Positions 10,330 to 23,789 are shown, counted from the stretch's first letter. The stretch: DNA of 64,000 bases from Sweltsa coloradensis (GCA_024449915.1 JAMZAV010000112.1:620001-684000); one strand, 5' to 3'. The notes: generated by a model not told the origin, from the sequence alone. Made by a program: numbers and translations.

Positions 10330-12715
10330 ATGCCTGAAACCCCTTGCCCTAACAAGCTTTAGGTTAATTTATTTAAATCAGTTTTTGTGAGTATCTTCTA
10401 TTAAAAGATGTAAAAATAAACATTTTTAAAAATTTAACAACGTGGGGATGAGGTTGAGATTTTTAATAATTGAAACCCCAATCGGTGGTAATAATCGAAA
10501 AATTTTTGGGGTTTAGCTGCACTAGGCGGCGTGCCGTGACGGGGGGGGCTTTGAACTGTGTTGAAAAGTGAGGTAGATACCCGGGGATCTGTTATGTACG
10601 GTGTACAAAAACCAAGGGAATGTTGTTTTTTCCCAGTTGTGACAGTACCGGACTATAGGGCGTTCCGTTTGCTTGGTGGGTAGAGAGGGAACGTTTAAAA
10701 ACGTTTAAACGCCCGCGACTCTTAAATGTTAAAAAAAATTTTCAAAAAAAAAAACCTTTTTGGTAAATTAATTTTATCTTTTATTCAAAATGTACCGTAT
10801 AAAAAAGCAAAGGCCTCCTAAAATGACCTTTAAAAAGGTTTTATAATCATTTCTAAGCCAAAAAAAAGTTTAAAATCCTTTGACTTTTAGTAGATGCAAA
10901 ATTTGGCCGTATAATATATTTAAATTTGGGGAAATTTAAAAAAAGTTTTTTTGTAATTCCATGTTTATTACACCCATTCATATGGCACTTTAAAATCACA
11001 AAATCAAAAAAATTTCATCGTAACCAATAGGCATAGGCCCTACTTTATTTTAATTTGGTATATTTTTTTTTTTTTATTTTTATTTTATTTTTTTTTATTT
11101 TATTATTTCAATTGGTTTATGTTGCATGGGTGGGGGTAGCCGATAGAATGTTATCTATTTTAGTTTTTAAAAATGACGTATTTTATTTCCCGAGGTCAGA
11201 GTATATGTATAACTTTTTCTTTGTGCGTTCATATCGGTATGTAATTTTCAAAACTGGTTGTAGACCATTGATCAGAAAATATTTTGGTTTTAAAAATTAT
11301 TTATTTTTTTTGTGTGACAATAATTGAAGTTATTAAATCACAATCAAACCCTTTTACATTAAAAATTCAATTAAAATATAATATAATATAAATAAAGTGA
11401 CATCGAAAAAAAATTAATATGAACCCAAAGTCCATTCCCCGCGGCCCAAACAAGTTTTTTCTGTAACATCCATGCCATTTTTTTTGAAATTTTTGTCATC
11501 ATCGTATATAATTTATAAAAAAAATGATTTATGCTTCCCTTTATAGTGCAAATGTTGGGACCCAAAATTTGAATTCCTGATTTTTTTAAAAAAATTTTAG
11601 ATTATTTTTTTTCCCTTCATCTTTTAGAGAAAAATGCTGATTTTTGAATTCCAGTTGGTATCAAAGCTAAAAAAAACATAAATTTTAATCATTTTAAAAA
11701 ATTAGATTTTTTGTCAATTTTTTTTTTTATGCAGTTCCAATTTAATCTTCTTAGGCTAACAAAATTCTGGGACATCCCCGAAATGTGTGTTTTTTTTTGT
11801 TTTTTACACACAATTCTAATCATTAAAATTTAGTAAGGAAAAAAGTTCCCCTTAGAACATAACAAAGCTTTTTTTGACCGGGGTTTAAAAAATGAAAAAT
11901 GGCAGATTTAAATGTGTGGATTTTAAAAGGTTGGGGGAAATATGAAAAACCCCTTCCTATAAAGGGGGTTTTAAATGTAGAAATATTATGTGACTGCTGC
12001 AGGGGAAAACCAAGAATAAAAGCGTTATTTATTTTTGTGGTTTTTTAGACCCTACTGTGCCCGCACACCCTGACATGACTGATAACCGTCCATTTCCCAG
12101 AACATTACACCCATCCCAAAAAGAAATGACGTTTTGAATAGCGCCCCTTAGCGAGTCGGGTGGCGCTAAATATAATGTTTTTGAAGTTTCAAAATACCTG
12201 GCCTTTGGTAATTCCCATTTACGACATGCAACTCGCACGCAAATAGTGTTGGTTTTAAAAGTGTTTTAGTTTCTATTTTGATCAGCCTGCGGGAAAGGGC
12301 ACTTCCTGGTTTTTTAAAACTTCCGTTTGTTAGATGCAAATATGAAGTAGCGAATACTGACTGGAAAATTACACATTTCACCAATAAAATTGTAAGTATT
12401 TAACGTCTATCATATTCAGTTATAAAAACTGATTTACAATGGACAGTTAAATACATCTAATAACATAATTAATGCAGAATATTACAATAACTAAGGCCTA
12501 TGTTTAATAAGATAATAATTTTGGTAACAAAATCAAATTATATGTTAAATGAAATACTAATAAATAATAAATAATAGTATGTACAATTTGTACTAAGTAT
12601 ATTTTTGAATATAGAATTATTGGTATTTGTAAGTAAAAAAGCCAAAGAAAAAATAATAATCAAGTCTTCTATAAAAATCAGATTCCCTATAAAGAGCTTA
12701 GGCTCGAAGTAGGTA
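10330..12715. other. Low-complexity AT-rich DNA, no gene seen
   Basis: Long T and A runs dominate (for example 11055-11110). The frames at 11055-11327 and 12029-12384 are low-complexity or lack motifs. The homopolymer pattern suggests imperfect consensus sequence. Confidence 0.5.
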
Positions 12716-12719
12716 AAAG

Positions 12720-12965
12720 CTCGGGAATGCACTACCTTCTGAAGAAAAGGAACTTCCTCTCGGTAGGTTCGGGGGAGCAGTCAAGAGAATGTTTTTTTAA
12801 GAGTTTGATATGTATGTCTTTTTCATCTTGTTTGATATGTATTTTATTATTGTTGTATATAATTCTTAGGATGGTGTATAATGTCTCAAATGGATCTTCG
12901 GTCTGCTATTAGCATCCATCTGTATGTTTATTATATAATATGTAATGAATGTACGGAATAAACAC

Positions 12966-13002
<37 letters not shown>
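12720..13002 (+). mobile_element. LINE 3' end with C-terminal coding remnant
   Basis: A short frame beginning at 12720 encodes LGNALPSEEKELPL and then GRFGGAVKRMFF before a TAA at 12798-12800. This resembles the (W)N-x-LP motif with a following basic helix at the C-terminus of many non-LTR reverse transcriptases. A 3' UTR-like stretch follows, ending GGAATAAACACATAAT and a microsatellite tail. The Trp of the motif is replaced and a stop lies just upstream, so this is a 5'-truncated, decayed copy. Confidence 0.6.
12966..13002 (+). repeat. (AAT)n microsatellite tail
   Basis: About twelve AAT units directly after the AATAAA of the LINE 3' end, so it is probably that element's 3' tail. Confidence 0.9.
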
Positions 13003-13004
<2 letters not shown>

Positions 13005-14160
13005 GAAAATTTTGTGACCCTTGAGGTCACAAGGCATAGAAGTCGAGTGGTGTGTATTGGTATTTGTATGTTTTTTAATTGCATACTAGTAACTCTGTGA
13101 TTAGACTTCGGTATTTCAACAGGAATAACATTATTCGTTGTTTTAAAGTATTTTAATAATTTATTTAATTTAAAAGGTGTCATTTGTTTATGTAAGTTTT
13201 TGTTAGTGTTTTTTATAAGTGTATTGAAAAGATTGCATGCGATTCACCTTACTCTTAGTCAATTCATGTACGTGCAAGAATGCTTCTCCTTTCGACACTT
13301 TTGACATTTTTGTCAAACAATTTTTGACAAATACAGTTTTAAAGCATTGTATGAAAAGTAATACATACTTCTAAGAATGTATGCCCATGTGTAACTATTA
13401 CTTCTGACGTAACAAGATACTAACCTTCCTTTCTAGCATGATAACGAGCACATGGTAAACATAAACTCATTGCTTTATTATTTACATAATATAGATCGGA
13501 AAAACAAACAGTTTGTAAGTGTGATGTCTTTAAATAAAAAAATGTTTTGACGGGGAGATTATGGCTGAAGTTATATAATGTTGCAGGTACAAGAACATTT
13601 TCGTCGTGTATTTGTTGTGTTGCGTTTCTATAGGCTATAGTGAATGGGTTAAAAACGTATAATTATAAAATTTCAAATATAGATAATAATTGCATGGAAA
13701 CGCATACATAAAAAAGTATATCAAACAAAAAGATTGTGTAACATTTAAGAAACATACGGGAAAACTTGTCGTTTTGTTTTATGAATTTGTTATTTTGTTT
13801 GATCCTACACCCTTTGGGCCCTGACTATTTTAGCTACAAAAAATCAGATCGTGATTTAGATGAGGAAAAGTAGGGTTACTGTTTTTGCAGTCTGTGGTTT
13901 AGTCTTTAGTTTACCCATCATTAATTGATAAACTAAAATGAATGCGTTCTTTTATACAACTGATAAAGAAAAAAAATTAAAATTTTTTAAAAAGTGTCCA
14001 AATATACTAAACTCGCTGAATTTTTTTTGTCGTTGCAAGGGGTTTCGAAAATGGAACTTTTGGGGGTTTTTTCCGAAATGGAATATTTTAATGTGATGCA
14101 ATGTGAAAGGGCATATATTAATTTTCTTTTGCGACTTTAGATTTCTATCTTCAAAGTTAA
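13005..14160. other. No gene seen
   Basis: Ordinary AT-rich DNA. No repeat that matches elsewhere in the window was found. Confidence 0.5.
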
Positions 14161-14164
14161 ATTC

Positions 14165-14930
14165 TTTGGATGAGCAAAGCGAAGACTTTAATTTAAAGCC
14201 CCCAAAAAAAATTTAGCTGGGGTTTTTTTTTTTGTTTTTTTTTTTTGTTTTTTTGTTTTTTGTTTTTTTTTTGTTTTTTTTTCTGCTGTTTTTTGTTCCC
14301 CTCTCTACGGGCAAACGGCATATGCGATCTGGAAAAAAATTGGGGGGGACCTTTCGAAATCTCTGAACTTAGCTTTACGTTTTTGGGTACAATCGAAGAA
14401 ATATTTCCATGAATATCATTTTTACGATTTTTTTTCGATTTTTTAATGCGATTTTTCCGTGATATTTGACTCGATCGAGCCCGGCCGAAGGGCTACTCGA
14501 TTTTTGATGAAATTTTATAAAACTTTTTGAAATCACAAAATTTAGTATGATATGATTTTGGAGGAAATCGAAAAAATATTTCTTCTAAATTCGTACTTTT
14601 TCGATTTTTTTAAAACGATTTTAAGTGCGATATTTTCGTGACATTTGGGCCAAATTCGCCCAAAGGGGTGGGGTACAACGTTAAATTTTTCACAGGAATT
14701 AAGGTAATGGTTAGTTTTTGCTTTCGAAGAAAAAGTTGAAAAAGTCAGCCGGGAATCCATAGAATAAAGGTTTTAATATGAGTTTTTTTATTTTTTAAAA
14801 TAACTTTTAAAAAGTCCCAATAAAAACTTGACAAAAATCACCAAAATGCATAAAAAAAGCATTTTGCAAAAGGAAAAGTGGTGCTACGAAAAACTAAAAA
14901 TTTTTAAAAAAAAAAAGTCTCCACAACGGG
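14165..14930 (-). mobile_element. MITE-A copy 3, inverted and internally duplicated
   Basis: Begins GGATGAGCAAAGCGAAGAC, the complement of the MITE-A right terminus, and runs through TTACGATTTTTTTTCGATTT, GTGACATTTGGGCC and GGTGGGGTACAACG. The AT-rich block around CGATTTTT...TTTCGTGA occurs twice (about 14390-14475 and 14560-14660). A T/G homopolymer stretch at 14220-14282 is probably a sequencing-sensitive form of the poly-T seen near the right end of other copies. Confidence 0.75.
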
Positions 14931-14931
14931 C

Positions 14932-16855
14932 GTATTAGAATAATCGTGGAAGGGGCCCTATCATAGAAATTTACTAGTACTACTAAAAAACATAACAGTA
15001 TTACTTTTTTTATAGGTTGTTTTACTCAAAACATTTTTTCCAATTTGACATTATACAATTCTAACTCCCCCAAACTTTTTTGGGGCCCCTACCTGTTTAT
15101 TATTATGCCTAGGAATGTATTAATAACTTTATTTGTATTATAAAACCATTCCCATCTATGCCATTTTATGTTTTCACGTTTCTTTTTCCCAGTCTAGTAC
15201 TTCGTTTTTTCAAAGGCATTGCCAATTTTTAACAAATTTGGGAAAACCAATTTAAAAAATCTTCCGAACCGTTCACTTACCCTCAACCTTGCATGTAAAA
15301 TATTACATAATGCTAAAAACTCGAACCCAAAGATGATTATGCATGTAACTGTATCCATTACATGCTACAAGAAAGGTATACACCGTATCAACAGAAACAC
15401 TGCAACATTTTATAAACCGCAACCTTGTTAGGGTCATCACCATTTTTAGTCAGTAATGCAGGTAAAGGAGATCTTTCCTCTTACAAAAATATCGATTTCG
15501 TGCCTTTTGCGAGTATTTTACTGTTCTAGTTAGTGTTGTATGTCTGCCATTTTCCCTTAGTGACAAGCTCATCTTTCTAAATACCCCACAGTTCGGGAAG
15601 ACAAAACAAGTCTCGATAATATCAATTCAGGGGAAAGATTTTGGGCTGAAATGTTTGCTAAATATCATGCATTAAAAAGTAAATGAAAAACGTTCGTTTA
15701 TTTTAATATTTTTTTTTTAAAATTTGTTACGGAAAAAAGTAAAAATTTAATTTAAACGCCCGGGTTTAAGGGGGAGGGATAGTCGCAAAATTTTAAAAAC
15801 CACGCGAAATACATTTTTTTTTCGTGAATCTCGAAGCGATGCAAATACAAAAAAAATGATTGCAACGCCCGTGGTTTTATTAAGCAATATGATGCAAGAA
15901 AAATAAAAAATAATAATCGGTGCGGTTTTTTTAAGGTTTGCATTTAATTAATTAACTTTGGCCAATTTTAAAACTCCCCTTTTTTAAAGGGGGGGGTTAA
16001 ATATTTCTCCCCCCCCAAAATGAACGTGACTATGCTTTAGTATGCTAAAAAAATTACTAGGGTATTCCCGTACTTCATGAGTCAAATTCCTCTGGGGTTA
16101 CTTTTGCGCCCCCCCCCCCCCCTTTGAATAGGGGGTAAAATTATGTTTTTTAAATAAAAGCTCCTTCAAAATGAACGTGCATATGCTTAAAGTTTGCAAA
16201 AAAAAACTATTTTTTCAGATTTTCATGAGAAAATTTACCTTTGTGGTTTTGCTGCGTCCTTGGTACGAAAAAAAAAAAGGGGGCAAGTTTTAAAAACCCC
16301 TTCAAAACAAGTTCAAACTCAAAAAAGAGTTTGTAAAAAGAATAAAAAAGCCAATATGTATTTATCATCACATTCCATAAATTTTTCTCTATAAAATAAC
16401 AACCATAAAATTTTTTTTTCAGTTCATTTAATCTGCATACAATCCCCAAAACCTCCCGGCAAAATATTACCTACCCTTGAATTCTCCCCTTTAAAACCCC
16501 GAGGCAGGCCAAGTCAGGTCCTCGGCAACAGACTCATTTTTTTTTATTACGTTTTTATTTTTTCCAGATTTTTTTCCCTTTATGACTCTCTGTAGTGGAG
16601 TGGTTTTTGGGCCAGATAGCCGCCAATGATTGCTTTTGTACGTTTTCTTGTTAGAGATTATTTCTTTGATCGTGATGGTTTGATTGCCCCAATAAAACGC
16701 AAGTCTTCATATTTAGACTTCGTGTTGTTGCTTGGGATTTAATGGGGGGAATTTAGGAAAACACGAATTTCCCATTAAAAATCTTATGACGTGCGAGATG
16801 AGAAAGTAATATACTGAATTATTCCAAATAGACCAACCCACACTTGAACTTTTTT
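14932..16855. other. No gene; local direct repeat around 16.0-16.2 kb
   Basis: The motif CAAAATGAACGTG(A)CTATGCTT occurs at about 16014 and again at 16167, an offset of about 153 bp, suggesting two units of a degraded tandem repeat. A C run lies at 16109-16122. Short frames elsewhere are not convincing. Confidence 0.4.
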
Positions 16856-16859
16856 TTTT

Positions 16860-17215
16860 TGGAAACTCTTTGGTCACGTGGTCTTTGCGTCTCTACTTCA
16901 ATGTGAAGATCCAAGGTTCGACTCCGCTATGACAAAAATACTTTTGATGGGACTTTTTTTCCATTATTTTCCCTCATGTGTAAACGCTGACTTTGGACCC
17001 GTAGCAAACACAACATATGTAATTTAAGGTATCGTTTGTTGTTTCTGCGCTGCCCGGGGGTGGAATCGTGTCCAGCTTGTTTTTGGTCGATGATGGGTGT
17101 TTCCATTTAAATTTTACAGTTTTAGGTTACTTTTTCGCTCGTCGATTGTGTTGGCCCCTACGGGGTTGGCTTGGTCGCTTTACTAAAAATCGTTATATGA
17201 CAAAAGGGGGGGGGA
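16860..17215 (+). mobile_element. SINE-C copy, tRNA-derived
   Basis: The tRNA-like head (GTGGTCTTTGCGTC, CTTCAATGTGAAGATCC, B box AGGTTCGACTCC) is followed by GGAATCGTGTCCAGCTTG, CGCTCGTCGATTG and GGCCCCTACGGGGTTGGCTT. The same order is seen at 25325-25520, 28240-28810, 33970-34480 and 45350-45520. Confidence 0.78.
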
Positions 17216-18512
17216 GATATTAATACCCAAATTATCCCCGGGGACTAACCCTCCCTACCCGGCCCCCCCAGTTTAGAAAAATAAATAAAAGTTCTGTTTA
17301 GACAGGCGCCGGGGACTTTTTGAAATTTGGGGTCAAATCCTGAAAAGGGTTTTGGGGGCGGTACGGGGGTTGGGGCAAACCCCCACCCACGGGGGGCCCT
17401 TTCGCCAAAGTCGAAATTTTTTTTCACCATACTTACAGTTATTCGTCATTTTTTTTACTGCACTCGGATCTGTAAATTTGTTTTACAGCAACTATCTCGA
17501 TCAAAAAAACTAAAAAAAATGAACGTGAAGTGGCCATTTTATAAATTTAAAACCTAATTTTTTTATGTTGTGAACGATGACAAGAACACGAATACCGGTT
17601 ATTTAAAAACCCCAAAATGATGGCTGCAATAATAATTTAAAAAACACTTGAGGATACTTGCAAATGTAAACAGATAAAATTTTTTGAGGGAGGTGCCAGC
17701 TAAAAAAGTGGGGGGGGGGGGGGGGGGGGTGTCAATGTCCCCCATCCTTCTTCCCCTGCCGTGTTTTGGGCCATTCAAGTGGGGCGTTCGCTACAGCAGA
17801 CATCATTGGTGCTTTTCGTTCCCCCCACCTTCTTAGCAGTAGGGTAATTCTGCCCCGTAAGACGACAGGAATAGAATGGAAAGAATCCTTTTTACGTTAT
17901 CAGCGCTTTTATTAATGACGTAGTAAAGATTAGGGTGCCTTGCACGTGGACTGGGGGTTTTACGTGCAATATTTAGCTTTCAAAAAGTAAATATTAAATA
18001 AACCCCAACACGATTAGAGGGAGCACACCAGGTGCTATAGATATGTCAAGTATGGAAGTTTAAAACAAACGGTTGATCCTGACCTCCTTTTAGTTTTCAA
18101 AAGTGGGAGAATGACGGTGAGGTACATTGGGCAAAAAGTGAATACGAAAGGTGATTTTAAAAAAAAGTATAGTTTTTGAAAGAGTAACTATTTTTTTTTA
18201 AGTTTTGGATGAAAAATTAAAAAACCCAGGGTTTTGGGATTATGTGATTTTTACACACACCCGAAAATACGTTTGTACTTGAAAATATATCTAAAAAAGA
18301 CTTACAGTCACGTTTTTGTTTTTAAAGAATAAAATGTTTTTAAATTATTTAAAGGAAAATCAAAAATTTCTCATTATTTTTATGAAAAAATTTTCACTTT
18401 TATTTTTTTTCGAGACCTGACCCAGGGGATCTAAGTTCGAATTTAATCGTAGAAAAATTTTTTATTTTTATATTTTTTATTATAATTATTTATTTAGTAT
18501 ACCCCACCTCAA
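17216..18512. other. No gene; poly-G tract
   Basis: Contains a run of about 20 G at 17710-17730. Two overlapping frames at 17245-17557 sit in homopolymer-rich sequence and look incidental. Confidence 0.5.
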
Positions 18513-18514
18513 AC

Positions 18515-18735
18515 CGTCCGAGATAGCTCATGGTTAAGCGTGAGACTGACTAAGGGCTCGGAAATCGAATCCCGAAAACGGCCCCAATCTTGACTAAGTT
18601 TTCAAGGTTTTTTTCCAGTCGTGTTAGCTGGGAGTGTCCCCTCAAAAAAGCCTCTGACGTTCCTCCACAGTTACCCTATAAAAAAAACCCAGTTTAATCA
18701 CCTGATCATCCGGAGGACCCCCAAAGTGGGGATCC
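18515..18735 (+). mobile_element. SINE-D copy, tRNA-derived
   Basis: Box A-like GATAGCTCATGGTTAAGCG and B box AATCGAATCCCG are followed by CCAATCTTGACTAAG and TTTTTTTCCAG. The same order (B box, CGAGACCG-CAATC-GACTGA, T-rich TTTTCC) occurs at 28865-29085 and 30150-30330. Confidence 0.65.
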
Positions 18736-18739
18736 ATAC

Positions 18740-21112
18740 GAAACTAGAAAAAAAACAAGTCAAAGTAATCAAACTCTAAAGCTAGTAAATATTCTTTTTC
18801 TTGGTCTATATAATTTGGGGATATAAATTAGTTTAAGGTTTGATTAAAGAACATATCCACGATTTTAGATAGCGGCATCACCTTTATAGCCATGTTAAGT
18901 TTGCTTGCATACAAAAGGGATATTATTAGCGGGATGGCGTGTTTCACTTTCCCGCCATCACTAATTGGACTAGATTCGCGCTGTAAGGGGATTTTTTTAT
19001 TATTTTTTTTATTAAAATTAAATGCTAACATAAGCCTAAAGCGTCCCAATGGACGTGGGTTCGAATTCTGCATTACACTATTTCTCAAAACGCCAATTTT
19101 AGCAAATTTCTGTATAAAAAAATGAAAAATTCATGTAAAATCACAGTAACCAGATAAAATTTTTTAAACGGGTCATTTTAATGTAAAATTAAAGGTTTTT
19201 TTCATTATATTTCTTTAATTTTATTGTTTATCCTGCCATAAAAATTTAAAAAAAAAAAAGAAAAGGCGTCAACGTTTTATTTTTTTTAAACAATAGTAGT
19301 AAAAAAATAATTTTTTAGGGTAACATCCCCTTCAACGCTTATTAAAAAGTTATATCAAATTTTTTTTAAAAAACAAAATTTTAACAAAAGCGTTAACACG
19401 TAACGACATAACTTACTTTTTTTTAATTATATAAAATGACAATTGAAAAAAGCAGCCCAAAGTCCAAAAATTTACCTTTGGAAAGACAGGTCCTCTTTTG
19501 TATCGCACTAAATTTTTAACCCTGGGCTTTTGAAAAGTAACTGGGGCCCTTTTAAAACATGCTCCCAGCAGTTGCCACACACTCAGGCCAAATGTATTTG
19601 GTATGAAAATTTTTAGGACGTAGGAAGGGCCCCTGTTCTCCCACAATACAGCGTCTAAAAAATGGCGCTTGTAAAAAACGTCCCTGTTTCTTGGGATTAA
19701 TTTAAAATATGAAAACGTTTTTTTTTGAAATTGATGACATTTATTTCACTTTTTTATAATCCATATTTTTCCTATAAATTGAATAAATTTGCTTTGTGTT
19801 CCGAGTTAATTTTTGCTTGAAAGAAATGTGAACCAATTTCCATTTAGTCGCCCACAGAATTTAAAAATGGTTATTGATAATAACGCCGACCCTGATGCTG
19901 CCACCAACAGTTTAAGAGCGGTGCAAAATTGGGACTTAGCGAATTACTCGATTCAATTGAAAAAGGGATGTTGTTTTTGAAACGAAATTGGGCCAAAAAA
20001 AGGGGACCTTTATGGGTTCTTGGTTAAACGGAAGGAGTTGGTACATTTTTAATTTTAGTGTATAATTTTTTCCGTCGGGAAATCTGTTTATCTTTATAGT
20101 CGTTTTTTGAATGCCCAAAATCATTATAAAGATTTTCATATTTAATTGAAATTGGGACCCAAATTTTTTAAGCCAAAATAAACAAAAAAAAGTAGGAAGT
20201 TATTTTTTATTACTTTGTTTTTTGGTTTTTTCTCCACTTTTCTAAAAACATATTCTAAAATTATTTTAAAAAATATTAACCCTTACACTATTATTGTGTT
20301 GATGCAGACCAAATAGGCCTACCTATTTCATTGTTATTGTCATCTGTTAGATTTGAATAATAAATAAGTACCGTTAAACGATTATGCTAAAAAATGTTGT
20401 ATACATATATGGATTTGTGTGTGTATTTGTATATATGTTTGTTTGTGTATTTGGTTTGTTATATTTCTGATTTGCCACATCCCCCTCTCCCAATACCAAA
20501 ATATGTAAAGCCACTGAAGCCTGTGAAATTTCATTCGTACAAGTAATTATGTTTTTACACACAAATCAATTTTAAAAAGCAATTTCCAAATTTCCCTTTC
20601 CAAAACCCGAATGGGACAATGTAGTAGCATTGGTTTAGAACCACTCATGGTGGCCCGCATGGTCGGATTGTATTTAACCAAAGGATGGCACAGCGGCTTT
20701 AAAAAATATTGATCAAAAAACCCCTGAATATTTAAAAAAATTTGACCCCGAACAACTCTCTTCTCTATTATTCTCTCTAACATTCTTGATTTCTTTTGTC
20801 TAAAAGCAAATATCATTGTCGCCGTAGTTAAAAAAGCGGGGTTTTTGTAGGTGTGCGATGCGAGATATGGATGTAATTTTTCCCCTTACAAACGAGTTGT
20901 CCGGTGAATTAAACCCTGTGACGTAAACTCCAACTGATTGGGGGATATACGTCATTTATGAGGGCCGCTTCACTTTACATTGCAAAGCTTTGTAAAAAAT
21001 TCTAGCCCCGGGGCCTGTATAATTTAAAAAGGCTGTTTTGCTCAAGTAGCGCCATACGAGCATTGCGAGCATTTGAATGATTTATTTGGGGGTTTTCTAG
21101 TATTTTACAACG
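18740..21112. other. Low-complexity AT-rich DNA, no gene seen
   Basis: Includes a B-box-like segment GTGGGTTCGAATTCTGC at about 19056, probably a SINE remnant, and GT-rich DNA at 20410-20460. TAGGCCTA lies at 20314-20321. No coding exon could be supported. Confidence 0.45.
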
Positions 21113-21114
21113 AT

Positions 21115-21222
21115 TTATAGCAATTTTCGTTAAAATTTGCCCCGATGGGGATCGAACCCGAAAATTCGGGTTTTCGAAAACCAAAAGTCTTACCAAGTGA
21201 GCTATCTAAGCTAAGGGATGTT
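21115..21222 (-). repeat. SINE-E head (tRNA-like)
   Basis: On the minus strand: TAGCTCACTTGGTAAGAC (box A) then GGGTTCGATCCCCATCGGGG (B box and 3' stem). The same CCCCATCGGGG-linked B box occurs inverted at 55800-55885. The acceptor stem does not pair, so a functional tRNA is unlikely. Confidence 0.6.
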
Positions 21223-21239
21223 TTTTTTTTGTTTGTTTT

Positions 21240-21475
21240 TTTGGATTAGGGGGCGTCAAACCCCTTACGTCACAAAACGCCACTCAGCCTAGGGGTAGGG
21301 GAGGAGGGGCCCATGCTGGGCAGAACCAGCCACGGGGAAGGGGGGGAAAGGGTTCTCACGTCGCTGTCGTCATCATCTTTGTCATCGTTCGTTGTGTCAT
21401 TGTCATCGTCGACGGGAAGGTCGTCAAGGAAAACGGGAAGTGTCCCCGACAACGATTGCCAGAGCTCGTCTCTAG
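21240..21475 (-). repeat. Dispersed repeat R2, copy 1, with Asp-rich open frame
   Basis: Read on the minus strand, a frame covering 21452-21270 encodes SGTLPVFLDDLP, a run of Asp-rich residues ending DDKDDDD, then VRTLSPP and WLVLPSMGPSSPTPRL. The inverted copy at 23790-24010 encodes nearly the same series: SGTLPLPLDDLP, DDKDDDD, and, after a frame change, VRTPYPWLVLTSIGPSSP. Keeping the residues rather than only the bases suggests a once-coding repeat, possibly the end of a transposon protein. I cannot name the family. The plus strand ORF at 21313-21507 is its shadow. Confidence 0.55.
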
Positions 21476-21479
21476 ATTC

Positions 21480-23785
21480 GGGGAGTAATATACTTCGCTC
21501 TTACTAGCTGATGTTTGCGAGGTCGAACTTTTTCTCTTGAATCGCCTTCTACGATTAGCAGAGCCATGCTCTGGGCCAATTCTACCCCGGGCCCAGACGG
21601 GTTACTAATGTTAGTTACTTATTGGAAAACGAGAAAACCAGAACCCTATTATTTGTCCTATCGTGTTGCGGTTTGCACCAAAAACCAAAATTGTAGGCCT
21701 AAGTAAGAATGTAAGCATTGCGCAATTCGAGCACATTTTCGAAAAAATATCCATTTCGGGCCATTTCAAACCGTCAAGCGAAAGTTCGTGATTATATTTT
21801 CATTTTCATTATTTATTCAAAAAGTTTGGTATCTCCATCATTGTTCTTATAACTATGTTTTATTCAATTCAGTAAGGCCACGTCTAAGATAGATTAACCT
21901 ACGTTCAGAACAGGCGGTTTGCTTAATTTGGTTACCAAATTGACTTTGTATAAATATATGGGCTACAAATTAAGCATTCACTTCGTTACTTCGATATGAG
22001 TTTCGCATTTATAATCTGAATTTCAATGTTGATCTTTATTCAGTATACTCTGCTACTTCTAGAATTGATAAATTTTAGCTATCTTGCAAATTAGATCAAC
22101 ACTTGATTATATAGGCCTACTAACAAATTTTGTAGGTACCTTAACATTGAGGCTGCTGTCATTCCCCTTCAACTTTCATCGATCTGATCAATTGTTTTTG
22201 ATTGTTCGTCAATCCTTTTTGCAAATAAGATCAAAAATAGGTTATACTGAACCTTGAAGGTATGCATTAGGCTGTAATGGCATTGGCTGCTGTCATCCCC
22301 CATTTTAAATTCTCCACTATCATACAAGCCATTAACGCCTTGATTTTGATTCAGTTTAATCGACCATCTTATAGATTTTATCAATTTTGGTTTATCTTCC
22401 TTATAACAGTACAATTCACATTAGGTACTATAGCTATGTTGCATTCATAAATTTTCTTTATTATAATAATGACATTTGTTATAATACTAAGTTATTTTTT
22501 TTTTTAAAGTAAATTCAAAACATAAATTCAAAAAATAAAATATAATATTATTATTAGTATATTTTGAAATAAATAAAATTAGATTATGCTTAACTTTGAA
22601 GGTACGCATCAAGGCTTCAAGGCTGATTGGAGGGGAAGGGGGGGGGGGGAGGCGGTCAACTTCTCATCATTATCCAAGTCTTCAAACCATTGTCAATCTA
22701 TTTTAGGCGTCCGACTCACCGAAATAGATTCACGCTGTTGATAATATATGGGCATGACTTGCACACTGGGCTGTCGGTCGTGCCACAACGCGTTTATCAT
22801 GCACAAGGTAACGTTACACGGGCATGCAGATGGCTGGACTCACGTATCACAGCTGTGTGCGGTGTGAAGTTAGCACTACAGGATCTGCCCTGGGTTTATC
22901 TGCGAGGGGACGATACAAGGAGGACTTTATTGCACAAGAAGTATGGTAGTACGATGCCATAGTTGCAGGTTGTTGCAAAGAACTTTTTCAAAACTAGACT
23001 CTTGGGATACTGTGCAGTACTTTTGTACTTTTCGAATTACATGAAGGGAAATCAACATTTTCTTGTTCTGTTTTCACCCTCCTACAGGTAACTATAAATA
23101 TACACATTTCTCGTGCATAACCCTTTTTTCCATTCAAGTCACAGATTTTACGTGCGAGTCCTCAAAAGTCAACAAAATTACAATTATTTCTTGTCGCTAT
23201 TTTAAAATGTGTGACCATACGAAGCAAAAACAAAAATCATGTACGTGGATTAGTATGACCTTTCTGAGTATGCACAACAAAATCATCTTGATCAATCGAA
23301 GAAGTAGGCGAAGTTCGAAAAGTACGAACATAAATGTTTGGCTCGAATCGTAGCGTTCTCATGCTGATTTGATAGAGATTTCGAGCTTCGTCTAGTCGTA
23401 TATTCCAGTCGTGGCGTTGTGTAATGCTTTTAACTGATGGCAAACAGTTTTCTTTCCCCCAAAAATGAGGTGTAAAGGTAATTAAACATTGTAAGTTACC
23501 ACAACATTTCCAGCTTTTTAAGTTACATGTTGCTGTTCTTGGAAAATGTACGCGTTCCCATAACCACATAAAATTTCACCTTCCTACAAACTCTGACAAG
23601 AAACTTCGAAGATGCTCTTGCCCGTGTAGGCTTAACCTCGACCATGCGATTGCAAGCCTTGTCATGAAATATTCAGCATTGCAATCTGCCCAGGCTACGT
23701 GTAATAGGTAATAGGTAGGTATTTCCAACTATCATCTGAGTGCACGCGGCTTAATTCTAATGTGTGACCAAGATACTGATACTTG
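21480..23785. other. No gene; weak local direct repeats
   Basis: The motifs GGCTGCTGTCAT (about 22150 and 22288) and ACTTTGAAGGTACGCAT or its variant (about 22250 and 22594) recur, indicating an old local duplication. TAGGCCTA lies at 21694 and 22112. The 111-codon frame at 22627-22962 begins in a poly-G stretch and has no recognised domain. Confidence 0.45.
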
Positions 23786-23789
23786 GATA

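Noticed and set aside
10681..10720. AACGTTTAAAAACGTTTAAACG as a regulatory palindrome
   Set aside because: A short AT-rich direct/inverted repeat in low-complexity DNA; no context supports a function.
22627..22962. 111-codon plus frame
   Set aside because: Begins in a poly-G tract and has no recognisable motif.
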